Assembly: GCA_022795855.1 (NCBI GenBank)
Contig: JAAWHL010000011.1
Coordinates: 1 to 43,309, forward strand
Direction of reading: 5' to 3'
DNA length: 43,309 nucleotides
From: Lawsonibacter sp.
Lineage (GTDB): Bacteria; Bacillota; Clostridia; Oscillospirales; Oscillospiraceae
The notes under the pieces are model-generated. The model made no database searches. It had not been told where the DNA came from and worked only from the letters and a program-made list of their open reading frames with translations. The position numbers were made by a program, and so were the translations under genes. The stretch's first letter is position 1. Every line of letters starts with the position of its first letter. Shown piece by piece: positions 17,230-25,187 of this stretch.

Positions 17230-18150
17230 TTGACAATCCGGCATCTGCGCATTTTTATCGCCGTCGTGGACCACCAGACCATGAACGCCGCAAGCCGGGC
17301 GCTCCACATCGCCCAGCCCTCCATCAGCCAGGCCATCGCCGAAATGGAGCGCTACTACGGCATCCGGCTGTTCGACCGCCTCTCCCGGCGTCTGTACCTG
17401 ACGGACACGGGGCAGCGCCTGCTCCCTTACGCCCGCTACATTGTCTCCACCTATGACACCATGGACCTGGAGCTGAAAAACGCCGCCGCCAACTCCACCG
17501 TCCGCCTGGGCTCCACCATCGTCTTCGCCACCTGCTTCCTGCCCGAAATCGCCTGGCGGCTCCAGGCGCCCCCCCTGCCCATTCAGACCAACATCACCAT
17601 CACAAACACCAAAACCGTGGAGTCCCTGCTGCTGAACTCCGAGCTGGACCTGGGGGTGGTGGAGGGGGTGATTTCCCATCCGGACATCATCAGCACCCAT
17701 CTGCTGACCGACCGGCTGTATCTCATCTGCGGACAGCGGCATAAATTCTACGGCAAGTCCATCACCATGGAGGACCTGCAGGGGGAGACCGTCATCTCCC
17801 GGGAGAGCTACAGCTTTCTGCGCAACTATTTTGACCAGCTGGCCCGGGAGCACAATGTGGCCTATCAGGAGTCCTGGCGGTGCTCCGGCAACGAGGCCAT
17901 CCTCTCCGCCGTGCGCAGCGGCCACGGCGTCACCCTGGTCTCCTCCATCCTGGTGGCCAACGAGCTGAAGTCGGGGGAATTTTACGCCATCCCAATCAAG
18001 GACGTCAGCCTGTCCCGGAAGTTTTCCCTGGTCTACCACAAGAACAAATTCCTCTACCCCGCCCTTCAGAAGACCATCCGGGTCTGCACGGAGCATGTCC
18101 AGGAGATTATCCGGCAGGAAATGGACACCACCCAGTTTGTACTGCCCTGA
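17230..18150 (+). CDS. LysR-family regulator of the tct/aroD operon
   Basis: The 306-residue product has a full LysR layout: a winged helix in residues 1-60 (TIRHLRIFIAVVDHQTMNAASRALHIAQPSISQAI) and a periplasmic-binding-protein-like effector domain at about 88-295. It starts at a TTG with GAGGGGGG seven bases upstream. It diverges from aroD across 150 bases of AT-rich DNA, the classical arrangement for a LysR activator of the opposite operon. Its inducer is probably the imported carboxylate or a product of it. It is closely similar in style to the LysR gene at 22461 (both share a SLVYHKNKFL segment), so the two are likely paralogs. Confidence 0.92.
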   Translation: MTIRHLRIFIAVVDHQTMNAASRALHIAQPSISQAIAEMERYYGIRLFDRLSRRLYLTDTGQRLLPYARYIVSTYDTMDLELKNAAANSTVRLGSTIVFATCFLPEIAWRLQAPPLPIQTNITITNTKTVESLLLNSELDLGVVEGVISHPDIISTHLLTDRLYLICGQRHKFYGKSITMEDLQGETVISRESYSFLRNYFDQLAREHNVAYQESWRCSGNEAILSAVRSGHGVTLVSSILVANELKSGEFYAIPIKDVSLSRKFSLVYHKNKFLYPALQKTIRVCTEHVQEIIRQEMDTTQFVLP

Positions 18151-18158
18151 CCGGAAAT

Positions 18159-18205
18159 AAACGGGTTCCGCCGGAAAACCTTTGGTCTTCCGGCGGAACC
18201 CGTTT
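18159..18205 (+). terminator. Terminator of the LysR gene
   Basis: A perfect 18-bp stem (18159-18176 with 18188-18205) begins nine bases after the stop and ends in TTT. The rest of the gap to 18333 shows no gene. Confidence 0.85.
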
Positions 18206-18333
18206 CTGCGCCCCGGACCAGGCGCGGTTTGATTTTCAGCTTGGCGGCCTTGCGGGAAAAACGGAACCGCGGCCCGGCGCGGAGGCCTTTGCCGCCCGGC
18301 GGAGCCCCTTTTCCCCAGGGATGCCGGCAGGCC

Positions 18334-19464
18334 CTAGGCGATATACCCCGCGAACAGGATTACAAAGGCCAGGCTGGACAGGAATACCGCCAGCCAGGTA
18401 ACCCCGCCCAGCAGGATGGGGCGGATGCCGTTCCGGAACAGGTCCTTGAACTGCAGCTTGAAGCCCACGCCGGCCAGGGCCGCCGTCATCAGGAACTTGT
18501 TCCCGTTTTTGAAGAACGAGGCCGCGCCGGGGATTGCGTCCAAGACGCCCAGGGTATTCAGCAGAGCGGTCCCCAGGAAGGCCAGGATGAACCAGGGGAA
18601 GATTTTCAAAACGGTGCCGCCCACCGAGGCGGATGAGCCGCTCTTCTCCTGGGCTGAGGTCTCCCGGTAAATCGCGGCCGCGGTGAAAATCACCGCCACC
18701 AGAAGCAGCAGCGTGGTCCGCACCAGCTTCACCGTGATGGCCAGACTGAATTCGCCCAGCTCCGGGTGGAGGGCCGCGTAGGTGGACTGCGCCGCCACCA
18801 CGCTGGAGGTGTCGTTCACCGCCGCCCCGGCCAAATAGGCGAACTGCCCTGCGGTCAGGCCCATCCAGTCCGCAAAATAGGGGTAAAGCAGAGCCGCCAG
18901 CATGTCAAACAGGAAAATTGCCGTCATGGCGTAGGCAATCTCCTCCTCCTTGGCCTTGATGATGGAGGCCAGCGTGGCAATGGCCGAACCGCCGCAGATG
19001 CTGGTGCCGCCGCCCACCAGGGTGCAGACGTTGGAGCTGAGGCCCAGCGCCTTCCGCCCCGCCAGATAGGCCACCCCGAAGGACACCCCCAGGTTGACCA
19101 GCAGCAGGGGCAGGGCCTTGGCCGCAGACAGGATCGCGGTATAGTTCAGGGTTGCGCCCACCATGACGATGCCCAGGTTCAGGTACTTCTTGGCCGCCAG
19201 CGTGGTGCCTTCCCGGAACTGCTCACCGGGCTTTGGAATCAGGTTTACAATCAGCATCCCGATGAACAGTCCGATCATCGGCCCGCCCACCAGGCTTTGC
19301 AGTCCCCCCAGCCAGGTGGCCGCCACGGCGATTCCCAGGCACAGGGTTACCGCGCCGTACTTCCGCCAGGAAAACTTCCTCCTGTGCCATAGGTCCAGCC
19401 CGGCGGCATAGGCGTAGGCGAGCACCGCGCACCCCAATATCACCATCCACTTTTCCTTACTCAT
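18334..19464 (-). CDS. YeiH-family putative sulfate/sulfur-anion exporter
   Basis: The 376-residue product has about ten membrane segments and the YeiH/PF03601 features: GGPMIGLFIGMLIVNLIP near 60, an LNLGIVMVGATLNY segment, LVGGGTSICGGSAIATLASIIKAKEEE and AGAAVNDTSSVVAAQS. The family is called a putative sulfate exporter. In Escherichia coli the LysR gene yeiE sits next to yeiH. Here it lies downstream of a reductase and a CoA-disulfide reductase, so export of a sulfur anion is plausible but unproven. It has its own promoter and a terminator separates it from the reductase gene. Ribosome site GGGAGGG. Confidence 0.88.
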   Translation of the reverse strand: MSKEKWMVILGCAVLAYAYAAGLDLWHRRKFSWRKYGAVTLCLGIAVAATWLGGLQSLVGGPMIGLFIGMLIVNLIPKPGEQFREGTTLAAKKYLNLGIVMVGATLNYTAILSAAKALPLLLVNLGVSFGVAYLAGRKALGLSSNVCTLVGGGTSICGGSAIATLASIIKAKEEEIAYAMTAIFLFDMLAALLYPYFADWMGLTAGQFAYLAGAAVNDTSSVVAAQSTYAALHPELGEFSLAITVKLVRTTLLLLVAVIFTAAAIYRETSAQEKSGSSASVGGTVLKIFPWFILAFLGTALLNTLGVLDAIPGAASFFKNGNKFLMTAALAGVGFKLQFKDLFRNGIRPILLGGVTWLAVFLSSLAFVILFAGYIA

Positions 19465-19536
19465 GCTCTATCCCTCCCTTTTTCTTCCGAACCGGCCTTT
19501 CCGGTTCCTGTAAATGTGCCGAGTAAGTACAAATTC

Positions 19537-19602
19537 AGTATAAAGCAGCCTTCGGTATAAGTAAAGCTGATTTTTACAATGATACTAATAGGTATTTACC
19601 TA
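19537..19602 (-). promoter_or_regulatory. Promoter and upstream dyad of the yeiH-like gene
   Basis: TTTACT (19560-19565) and TATACT (19537-19542) on the minus strand are separated by 17 bases. Further upstream, TAGGTA (19589-19594) and TACCTA (19597-19602) form an inverted repeat with a TT centre, about 65 bases before the expected start site, where an activator of the Crp/Fnr or similar class could bind. Confidence 0.6.
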
Positions 19603-19619
19603 ACTATGTCCGCAAAAAG

Positions 19620-19652
19620 CCGCGCCGCAGAGCTTTCCTCTCTGCGGCGCGG
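19620..19652 (-). terminator. Terminator of the reductase gene
   Basis: A perfect 13-bp stem (19620-19632 with 19640-19652) has a CTTTCCT loop, followed on the minus strand by TTTTT. Confidence 0.85.
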
Positions 19653-19684
19653 GTGGATGTTGTTTTCCCGGGGCGCTCCGGAAA

Positions 19685-20638
19685 TCAGCAGGTGGCCCCG
19701 CCGGTCAGATGGAGCTGGGCCTTCAGAATCTCGTCCTTCCGCTCCAGAATCCCGTCGCTCAGCAGCTGGGACTCCACGTTCTCAAAGCCCAGCCGGTCGA
19801 TGGTCTGGGCAAAGCGCTCGCCGGTCTTCCCCTGCTCCCGGTAGAGCAGGATGGCCTTCTCAATCACCGAGAGGGCCTCCTCCCTGCTGGTGAACACCTT
19901 GCTCAGCGCCCGCCCCTGGGCAACCTTCTTGCCCCAGCGGCCGCCGATGTAAATCTTGAATCCGTCGGTGTACTCCTCCAGGGCGTCGAAATGGCAGGTG
20001 CCCACGCAGCGGCCGCAGTTGTTGCACACCTCGTGGTCAATCTCCAGCACGCCGTCCCCCAGCTTGGCGGCGCCCACGGGGCAGGCCGCCTCCACGGAGC
20101 ACTTCTTGCAGCCGTTACACTCGTCCTCGTCAAACTTGGGGATCCGCTGGCCGATGATGCCCAGGTCGTTCAGGTCAGGCTTGACGCAGTTGTTGGGACA
20201 GCCGCCCACCGCGATCTTGAACTTGTGGGGCAGGCGGACCTCCCGGTAGCCCTCATAGAAGCGGGTGTGAATCTCCTCCGACAGGGCGAAGGTGTCAATC
20301 AGGCCGTACTGGCAGGTGGTGCCCTTGCAGCTGACCACCGGCCGCACCTTGGAGCCTGTGCCGCCGGTGACCAGGCCCTCCCGGGCGATGAACGCCCGGA
20401 ACTCCTCAATCTTGTCAAAGGGGATGCCCTGGACCTCCACGGTCAGGCGGGTGGTGTAGGTGACAATGCCGTTGCCGAATTTCTCCGCCGCCTCGGCGAT
20501 GCAGCGCTGCTGGGCCGCAGTCACCTTGCCGTTGACTGTGATAATCCGCCCGGAAAAGTTGTCCGTTCCCTTGTTGCTGAGAAAGCCCAGCGCCTTGACG
20601 CGCTTCTCCTCCTCAGCGCTGATGGTCAGTGTAGCCAT
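19685..20638 (-). CDS. Sulfite/nitrite-reductase-like protein with two ferredoxin clusters
   Basis: The 317-residue product combines a ferredoxin-like half domain (residues 1-85), a siroheme/iron-sulfur site with Cys104, Cys109, Cys147 and Cys151 (GGCPNNC at 145-151), and an inserted 2x[4Fe-4S] domain with CxxCxxCx5C (174-186) and CxxCxxCx3C (205-215). Single-subunit enzymes of this size resemble AsrC of anaerobic sulfite reductase and small F420-type sulfite reductases. The first pair is spaced C-x4-C, while siroheme enzymes usually show C-x5-C. Sulfite is the likely substrate because the operon also encodes a CoA-disulfide reductase/rhodanese and a YeiH-type exporter; nitrite is possible. 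AsrA/AsrB partners are absent. Confidence 0.8.
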   Translation of the reverse strand: MATLTISAEEEKRVKALGFLSNKGTDNFSGRIITVNGKVTAAQQRCIAEAAEKFGNGIVTYTTRLTVEVQGIPFDKIEEFRAFIAREGLVTGGTGSKVRPVVSCKGTTCQYGLIDTFALSEEIHTRFYEGYREVRLPHKFKIAVGGCPNNCVKPDLNDLGIIGQRIPKFDEDECNGCKKCSVEAACPVGAAKLGDGVLEIDHEVCNNCGRCVGTCHFDALEEYTDGFKIYIGGRWGKKVAQGRALSKVFTSREEALSVIEKAILLYREQGKTGERFAQTIDRLGFENVESQLLSDGILERKDEILKAQLHLTGGATC

Positions 20639-20689
20639 GCTGTTTTCCTCCCTCGTGTTTTGTTGTATCCCCCTGCTGCGGGCGCGATA

Positions 20690-22312
20690 TTACCCCGTCA
20701 CGTCCGAGCAGGTGGTGCCGCCCTCCAGGGCCAGCGTATTCCGGTATCCCATCGCCTTCAGCCGGTTTTGCAGCATATAGGCCCGCCGGCCCTTGGTACA
20801 CACCAGAAGCAGCTTCTCCTCAGGCCCTGCCTCCGGAAGGGGGCCGTCCACCTTGGACAGATTGATAAAGGGCGCTCCCTCCACCGCGGGCTGGCGGGAC
20901 ACGTCCAGCGGGCGGTAGCCCTCCGCCGCGCCGGCCAGGTACTCCGCCGGGCCGATGCTGTCCAGCGCGCCGTCCAGCTTGTTCATCAGCACGTTGACCG
21001 CGTGGGAAAAGGGGTGAATGGCGGTGGAGAAGGGGGGCGCATAGGCAAAGTCCAAGCTCTCCAGCTCCTCCAAATCGGCCTCCGAGGCCAGGGCGGCCAC
21101 GCCGATATCCACCATCTTGTCCACCGCGCCGCTGCCCAGCACCTGAATGCCCAGGAACCGGCGGGTCTTCCGGTCGGCCGTCATCTTGACGATAAAGGAG
21201 GAGGCGCCGGGGTAGTAGTGGGCCTTGTCGTCCACCACGGCCACCACGCTGACGGCGTCAAAGCCGGCGTCCTTCGCCGCCTGCTCGGTCAGGCCGGTGC
21301 GGCCCACGTTCAGCCCGGGCAGCTTGGCTACGCCGGTGCCGAACACGCCCCGGTAGCTGCGGTCCTTCCCCGCGATGTGCATGGCGCACACCCGGCCCTC
21401 GTGGTTGGCGGAGGAGCCCATGGGGGACCACTGGGGCTGGCCGGTAATCCGGCTGCGCACCATGGCGCAGTCGCCCACCGCGTAGACATCCGGGTCGTTG
21501 GTCTGGAGGTGCTCGTTGACCTTCAGCGTACCCTTGAACATCTCCAGGCCGGTGCCCTCCAGGAAGGCGGTGTTGGGCCGGATGCCCATGGAGAGAATCA
21601 GCGCGTCGGCCTTCATGGCCTTCCGGCTGGTCAGGACCTTTTCCACCCGGCCGCTGCCCTCGGCGCCCTGAAGGGCCGTGCCGGTGAAGGCCACAATCCC
21701 CTGGTCGGACAGATGGTTTTCCACATAGCCGGCCAGCTCCGGGTCAAAGCCGGGCAGCACCTGGGGGGCCATGTCGATGATGGAGACCCGCACGCCCTTG
21801 GCCTTCAGGTTCTCCGCCACCTCCAGCCCGATGAAGCCGCCGCCGGCAACCACCGCCCGCTTCACCTGCCCCGCCTCCACGGCCTCCCGCAGGGAGATGG
21901 CGTCGTCCGGCGTCCGCATCAAGTACACCCCCGGCAGGTCCAGGCCCGGCAGGTCGGGCCTGACGGGGCTTGCCCCGGTGGCGATGACCAGCTTGTCGTA
22001 GGAGTGGGAAGCGGTTTCCCCGGTCTCCAGGTTCTTCACCGACACCGTCTTGGCCGCCCGGTCCAGGCCCACGGCCTCCATGCCGGTGCGCACCTCCACG
22101 CCGGTCAGGGCGGAGAAGCTCTCCGGGGTGTTGACAATCAGGTCCTCCCGTTCCGGAATCAGGCCGCCCACATAGTAGGGCAGGCCGCAGCCTGCGTAGG
22201 AGATGTCCTTCCCCTTGGTGAAAATGGTCACCTGACAGCTTTGGTCTTCTCTTTTCAGCTTGGCGGCGGTCTTTGTCCCGGCCGCTACGCCGCCCAAAAT
22301 CAGAACCTTCAT
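20690..22312 (-). CDS. CoA-disulfide reductase-type FAD enzyme with rhodanese domain
   Basis: The 540-residue product has an N-terminal FAD-binding motif (ILGGVAAGTKTAAKLKR), the active-site Cys42 in SYAGCGLPYYVGG typical of CoA-disulfide reductases, a second NAD(P)H-binding Rossmann unit (AVVAGGGFIGLEVAENL), and a C-terminal rhodanese domain (about 455-540) with its catalytic Cys in LLLVCTKGRRAY. Such fusions reduce CoA-disulfide, CoA-persulfide or polysulfide and are common in anaerobes handling reduced sulfur. It is first in the operon, 51 bases before the reductase gene. The ATG at 22312 is chosen because AAAGGA lies nine bases upstream; a TTG at 22321 is possible. Confidence 0.92.
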   Translation of the reverse strand: MKVLILGGVAAGTKTAAKLKREDQSCQVTIFTKGKDISYAGCGLPYYVGGLIPEREDLIVNTPESFSALTGVEVRTGMEAVGLDRAAKTVSVKNLETGETASHSYDKLVIATGASPVRPDLPGLDLPGVYLMRTPDDAISLREAVEAGQVKRAVVAGGGFIGLEVAENLKAKGVRVSIIDMAPQVLPGFDPELAGYVENHLSDQGIVAFTGTALQGAEGSGRVEKVLTSRKAMKADALILSMGIRPNTAFLEGTGLEMFKGTLKVNEHLQTNDPDVYAVGDCAMVRSRITGQPQWSPMGSSANHEGRVCAMHIAGKDRSYRGVFGTGVAKLPGLNVGRTGLTEQAAKDAGFDAVSVVAVVDDKAHYYPGASSFIVKMTADRKTRRFLGIQVLGSGAVDKMVDIGVAALASEADLEELESLDFAYAPPFSTAIHPFSHAVNVLMNKLDGALDSIGPAEYLAGAAEGYRPLDVSRQPAVEGAPFINLSKVDGPLPEAGPEEKLLLVCTKGRRAYMLQNRLKAMGYRNTLALEGGTTCSDVTG

Positions 22313-22386
22313 ATTTTTCAATCCTTTCTTTTATCCAGGCTGAAACGCTTATTTCTATTTTAACCCTTGCCGCGGACAAAATAAAG

Positions 22387-22423
22387 TGATAATATTTTAT
22401 CAATATAATAGGGGAAAACCTAT
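22387..22423. promoter_or_regulatory. LysR-type operator dyads between the sulfur operon and its regulator
   Basis: A perfect 16-bp dyad TGATAA-TATT-TTATCA (22387-22402) is followed by a TATAAT for the rightward LysR gene (22404-22409) and a second inverted repeat ATAGG-N6-CCTAT (22408-22423). The first dyad fits the T-N11-A LysR box and sits where bound regulator would repress its own promoter and act on the leftward operon. Confidence 0.6.
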
Positions 22424-22460
22424 ACATCCGCCATTTGGATGAAAACGGAGGGATACCGCT

Positions 22461-23366
22461 GTGACACTGCGCCATTTTCAGATTTTTGTAGAGGTCGTCC
22501 ACTGTAAAAAAATGAAAGCCGCCGCCCAGCGCCTGTTCGTCTCCCAGCCCACCGTCAGCCAGGCTGTCACCGAGCTGGAAAAGCACTACCGCGTCCGGCT
22601 CTTTGAGCGGTATCCCCAGGGGCTGGTCATCACACCGGCCGGGGAGCACCTCTACCGGCAGGCGGTCCCCCTGCTGGAGTCCTACAGCCAGCTGGAGTCC
22701 GCCATGAAGGACTCCGCCCCGGCCCGCGTGCTGCGCCTGGGGGGCACGCTGACGGTGGGGCACGCCATCCTGCGCCCCCTGCTCCGGCAGTTCTCCCAAG
22801 CCTATCCGCCCGCGGATTTCCGCATCGTGGTTGACAACACCCAGGCCATGGAGGAGCTGCTGCTGAGCAACCGGCTGGACGCGGCGGTGGTGGAAGGCAT
22901 CATCCACCATCCCTATTTGAAGGTCTTCCCCACCATCCCCGACTGTCTGGTGCTGGTGTGCGGCCGGGGCCACCCCTTTGCCGCCCGGGCGCGCATCGCG
23001 CCGGAGGAGCTCTCCGGCCAGCCCTTCCTCCTGCGGGAGGTGGGCAGCGGCACCCGCCTGCTCTTCGAGAACTTTATGCGGGAGCGGAAATACCCGCTGA
23101 ACGTCCAGTGGGAGTGCAGCAATCCGGACACCATCAAGAACGCGGTGATGGACGGGTTCGGCCTGTCGGTGATTTCCATCCGGCTGGTGGAGGAGGAGCT
23201 GCGCCGGGGCGACCTGAAGCTGGTGGACGTGGAGGGCTGCCGCTGGGAGCGGCAGTTCAGCCTGGTCTATCACAAGAACAAGTTCCTGACCCCCCAGCTG
23301 CGGGACCTGATTGACTTTATCATGTCCTATGAGGACAACGGCGCGCTGGCCCTGCTGCGCTCCTGA
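22461..23366 (+). CDS. LysR-family regulator of the sulfur operon
   Basis: The 301-residue product has the LysR winged helix in residues 1-60 (KKMKAAAQRLFVSQPTVSQAVTELEKHY) and a full effector domain at about 88-290. The GTG start is preceded by GGAGGG. It diverges from the CoA-disulfide reductase gene over 148 bases holding clear dyads. By position it resembles the CysL/YeiE group, which respond to sulfur metabolites, but the effector is not known. It is similar in style to the LysR gene at 17230, suggesting duplication. Confidence 0.92.
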   Translation: MTLRHFQIFVEVVHCKKMKAAAQRLFVSQPTVSQAVTELEKHYRVRLFERYPQGLVITPAGEHLYRQAVPLLESYSQLESAMKDSAPARVLRLGGTLTVGHAILRPLLRQFSQAYPPADFRIVVDNTQAMEELLLSNRLDAAVVEGIIHHPYLKVFPTIPDCLVLVCGRGHPFAARARIAPEELSGQPFLLREVGSGTRLLFENFMRERKYPLNVQWECSNPDTIKNAVMDGFGLSVISIRLVEEELRRGDLKLVDVEGCRWERQFSLVYHKNKFLTPQLRDLIDFIMSYEDNGALALLRS

Positions 23367-23372
23367 ACCCAT

Positions 23373-23418
23373 GCGGCCCCCATCCGGCAGGACGCTTCTC
23401 CTGCCGGATGGGGGCCGC
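23373..23418. terminator. Convergent terminator between LysR and murI
   Basis: A perfect 20-bp stem (23373-23392 with 23399-23418) has a CGCTTC loop and is followed by TTCCTGTTTTA. It serves the rightward LysR gene and possibly the leftward murI, whose stop is eight bases beyond. Confidence 0.9.
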
Positions 23419-23426
23419 TTCCTGTT

Positions 23427-24242
23427 TTATCCCTGCGCGGGCGGGTAAAACCGCACGCTGGTCACGGGGTCCAGGCCCACCTTCCGGGCCTTGGCCGTGT
23501 ACTCCTCCACGCTCCCGGTGGTGAAGATGTCCAGGCGGCCCTCGTGGCCGGGGTCGTTGGCCAGGCCCTTCTCCGCCAGATAGGCCTGTGTCGATTTGGC
23601 CATCTGCTCGGCCGGGTCAATCAGGGTCAGGCCGGGGAACAGCCGGAGGATGTCCTCCTCTACCAGGGGGTAGTGGGTGCACCCCAGCACGCAGTAATCC
23701 AGCGGCTCCTGCGCCACCAGCTCCCCCACCTCCTTCCGGATGACGGCGTCGATCTGCTCCTGGCTCTCCGGGTGGCCCACGCAGCGCTCCACTGTGTTGG
23801 CCAGGTCGGGACACCCCTGGCTGTACACCCGGGTGCGGGGGGAGCTCTTTCCAATCAGCTCCGGGTAGCACCGGCTGTTGGCGGTGAAGCAGGTGGAAAT
23901 CACGCCCACCTTGTCCAGGCCCCGCTCCCGCACCGCGTCCGCCCCCGCCTGGACCACGCTGAACACGGGGCAGCTCATGTCGTCCCGGTATTGGTCAATC
24001 AGGCAGGAGATGGTATTGCAGGCCACCAGCAGGGCCTTGACCTGCTTCTCCTCCATAAACCGGAGCATATAGCGGGTCATGGTCAGAATCTCCCCGCCGG
24101 TGTGGTTGCCGTAGGGGGTGTTGGCTCCGTCGCCGAAGTAGAGGATATCCTCGTAGGGCAGGAGCTTCTGCAGCCTGCGGGCTACGCTGAATCCGCCGAT
24201 TCCGGAGTCGATTACTCCGATGGGACTGGTTTTTGTAAACAT
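23427..24242 (-). CDS. murI: Glutamate racemase
   Basis: The 271-residue product has both catalytic-Cys motifs of glutamate racemase (ALLVACNTIS near 75-85 and CVLGCTHYPLVEED near 180-195) and the N-terminal GVIDSGIGGFSVAR. It makes D-glutamate for peptidoglycan. A GGAAGAG site precedes the ATG. It lies downstream of the walRK-yycHI cell-wall regulation genes, with a hairpin between them, so it may be transcribed partly by read-through. Confidence 0.95.
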   Translation of the reverse strand: MFTKTSPIGVIDSGIGGFSVARRLQKLLPYEDILYFGDGANTPYGNHTGGEILTMTRYMLRFMEEKQVKALLVACNTISCLIDQYRDDMSCPVFSVVQAGADAVRERGLDKVGVISTCFTANSRCYPELIGKSSPRTRVYSQGCPDLANTVERCVGHPESQEQIDAVIRKEVGELVAQEPLDYCVLGCTHYPLVEEDILRLFPGLTLIDPAEQMAKSTQAYLAEKGLANDPGHEGRLDIFTTGSVEEYTAKARKVGLDPVTSVRFYPPAQG

Positions 24243-24321
24243 GTCTCTTCCTTCTTCCTATATTTTGGAGCCCGTATTCCCCGCCGCAGGCGTGCGCCCG
24301 GCTCGGCAGGCAGGCCCCTTT

Positions 24322-24343
24322 GAAAAGGGAGCTGTCCCTTTTC
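24322..24343 (-). terminator. Hairpin after yycI
   Basis: GAAAAGGGA (24322-24330) pairs perfectly with TCCCTTTTC (24335-24343) across a GCTG loop. The stem itself supplies the T-rich arm, but no T tract follows on the minus strand, so termination is probably incomplete. Confidence 0.5.
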
Positions 24344-24355
24344 TTCCCGATTGGG

Positions 24356-25183
24356 CTACGCGGCCCGGCTGAGGGTCCCGGTCAGGGTATCCAGCTGATA
24401 GGACCCGGTGTCGGTGGTGATGCACCACACCGGCACCAGCGGCATGGGGCCGGACACTGTGGAGGCGACGGCGTAGGCCTGGGTGATGCCGCTGATTTCA
24501 CTGCACACGTCCCCCAGGGCGTTCATGCCCGTGTAGAAGCGCATCAGGGCGGTGGCTGCGGTGATGGGGGCCGAGCCGCTCTCCTCCTCCGGCTCGCCGG
24601 TCAGCCGCCGGCCGCCGGTAATGGCCGCCAGCCGCCCGTCCCGGTAGCGGAGGACGGCCTGACAGCTCAGCACGGGCGCCCCCTGCCACAGCTGCTGGAC
24701 GGTCAGCATTTCCCCGCCCTCCGTCCTCTCCCGGGCCGTGACCCGGCCGGAAAAGCTCATCCGGCGCAGCACCGACAGGGCGTGCTCCTCCAGATCCGCC
24801 TCTCCGGCCTCCAGGCCGGGGGTGAACTGGGCGGAAAAGTCCCCGTTGCTGTGAAACTGCACCGAGCCTTTGTCGTTGTAGTACCGGTATACCTCGCCGC
24901 CCCGGGCCTCGGCAAACACCTCGCCCTCCAGCAGGGCGGCGGCCAGGACGCACTCCTCCTCCACGTTCCGGCTCACCTGCTGGGGCAGCAGGGTGACGGC
25001 GGAGGGCACCTGCTCCTCATCCACCCGGATGCCCTGCTTCTGGAGAAAGGAGATAATCTCCGCCCGGGCCTGGGCCTGCTGGCTCCGGTTCCGGGACCCC
25101 CGGTAGGCGGTGAAGGCCAGCAGACACAGGTTGGTTGCCAGCAGGATACATATGATGATATTTTTCAGCTTGGTCCAGGCCAA
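24356..25183 (-). CDS. yycI: YycI-like regulator of WalK
   Basis: The 275-residue product begins, from a TTG at 25183, with one membrane segment (KNIIICILLATNLCLLAFTAY, about 6-26) and then an extracytoplasmic domain. The C-terminal half (MRFYTGMNALGD...ITQAYAV...LVPVWCITTDTGSYQLDTLTG) fits the YycI/PepSY-like fold. GGGAGG overlapping the end of yycH is the ribosome site, and only four bases separate the two genes. In Bacillus, YycH and YycI bind the WalK membrane segments and restrain it. The call rests on topology, domain and position, since sequence conservation is low. Confidence 0.75.
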   Translation of the reverse strand: MAWTKLKNIIICILLATNLCLLAFTAYRGSRNRSQQAQARAEIISFLQKQGIRVDEEQVPSAVTLLPQQVSRNVEEECVLAAALLEGEVFAEARGGEVYRYYNDKGSVQFHSNGDFSAQFTPGLEAGEADLEEHALSVLRRMSFSGRVTARERTEGGEMLTVQQLWQGAPVLSCQAVLRYRDGRLAAITGGRRLTGEPEEESGSAPITAATALMRFYTGMNALGDVCSEISGITQAYAVASTVSGPMPLVPVWCITTDTGSYQLDTLTGTLSRAA

Positions 25184-25187
25184 CTCC

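Noticed and set aside
19709-22363. 884-codon open frame on the plus strand
   Set aside because: It is antisense to the reductase and CoA-disulfide reductase genes, both of which have clear catalytic motifs.
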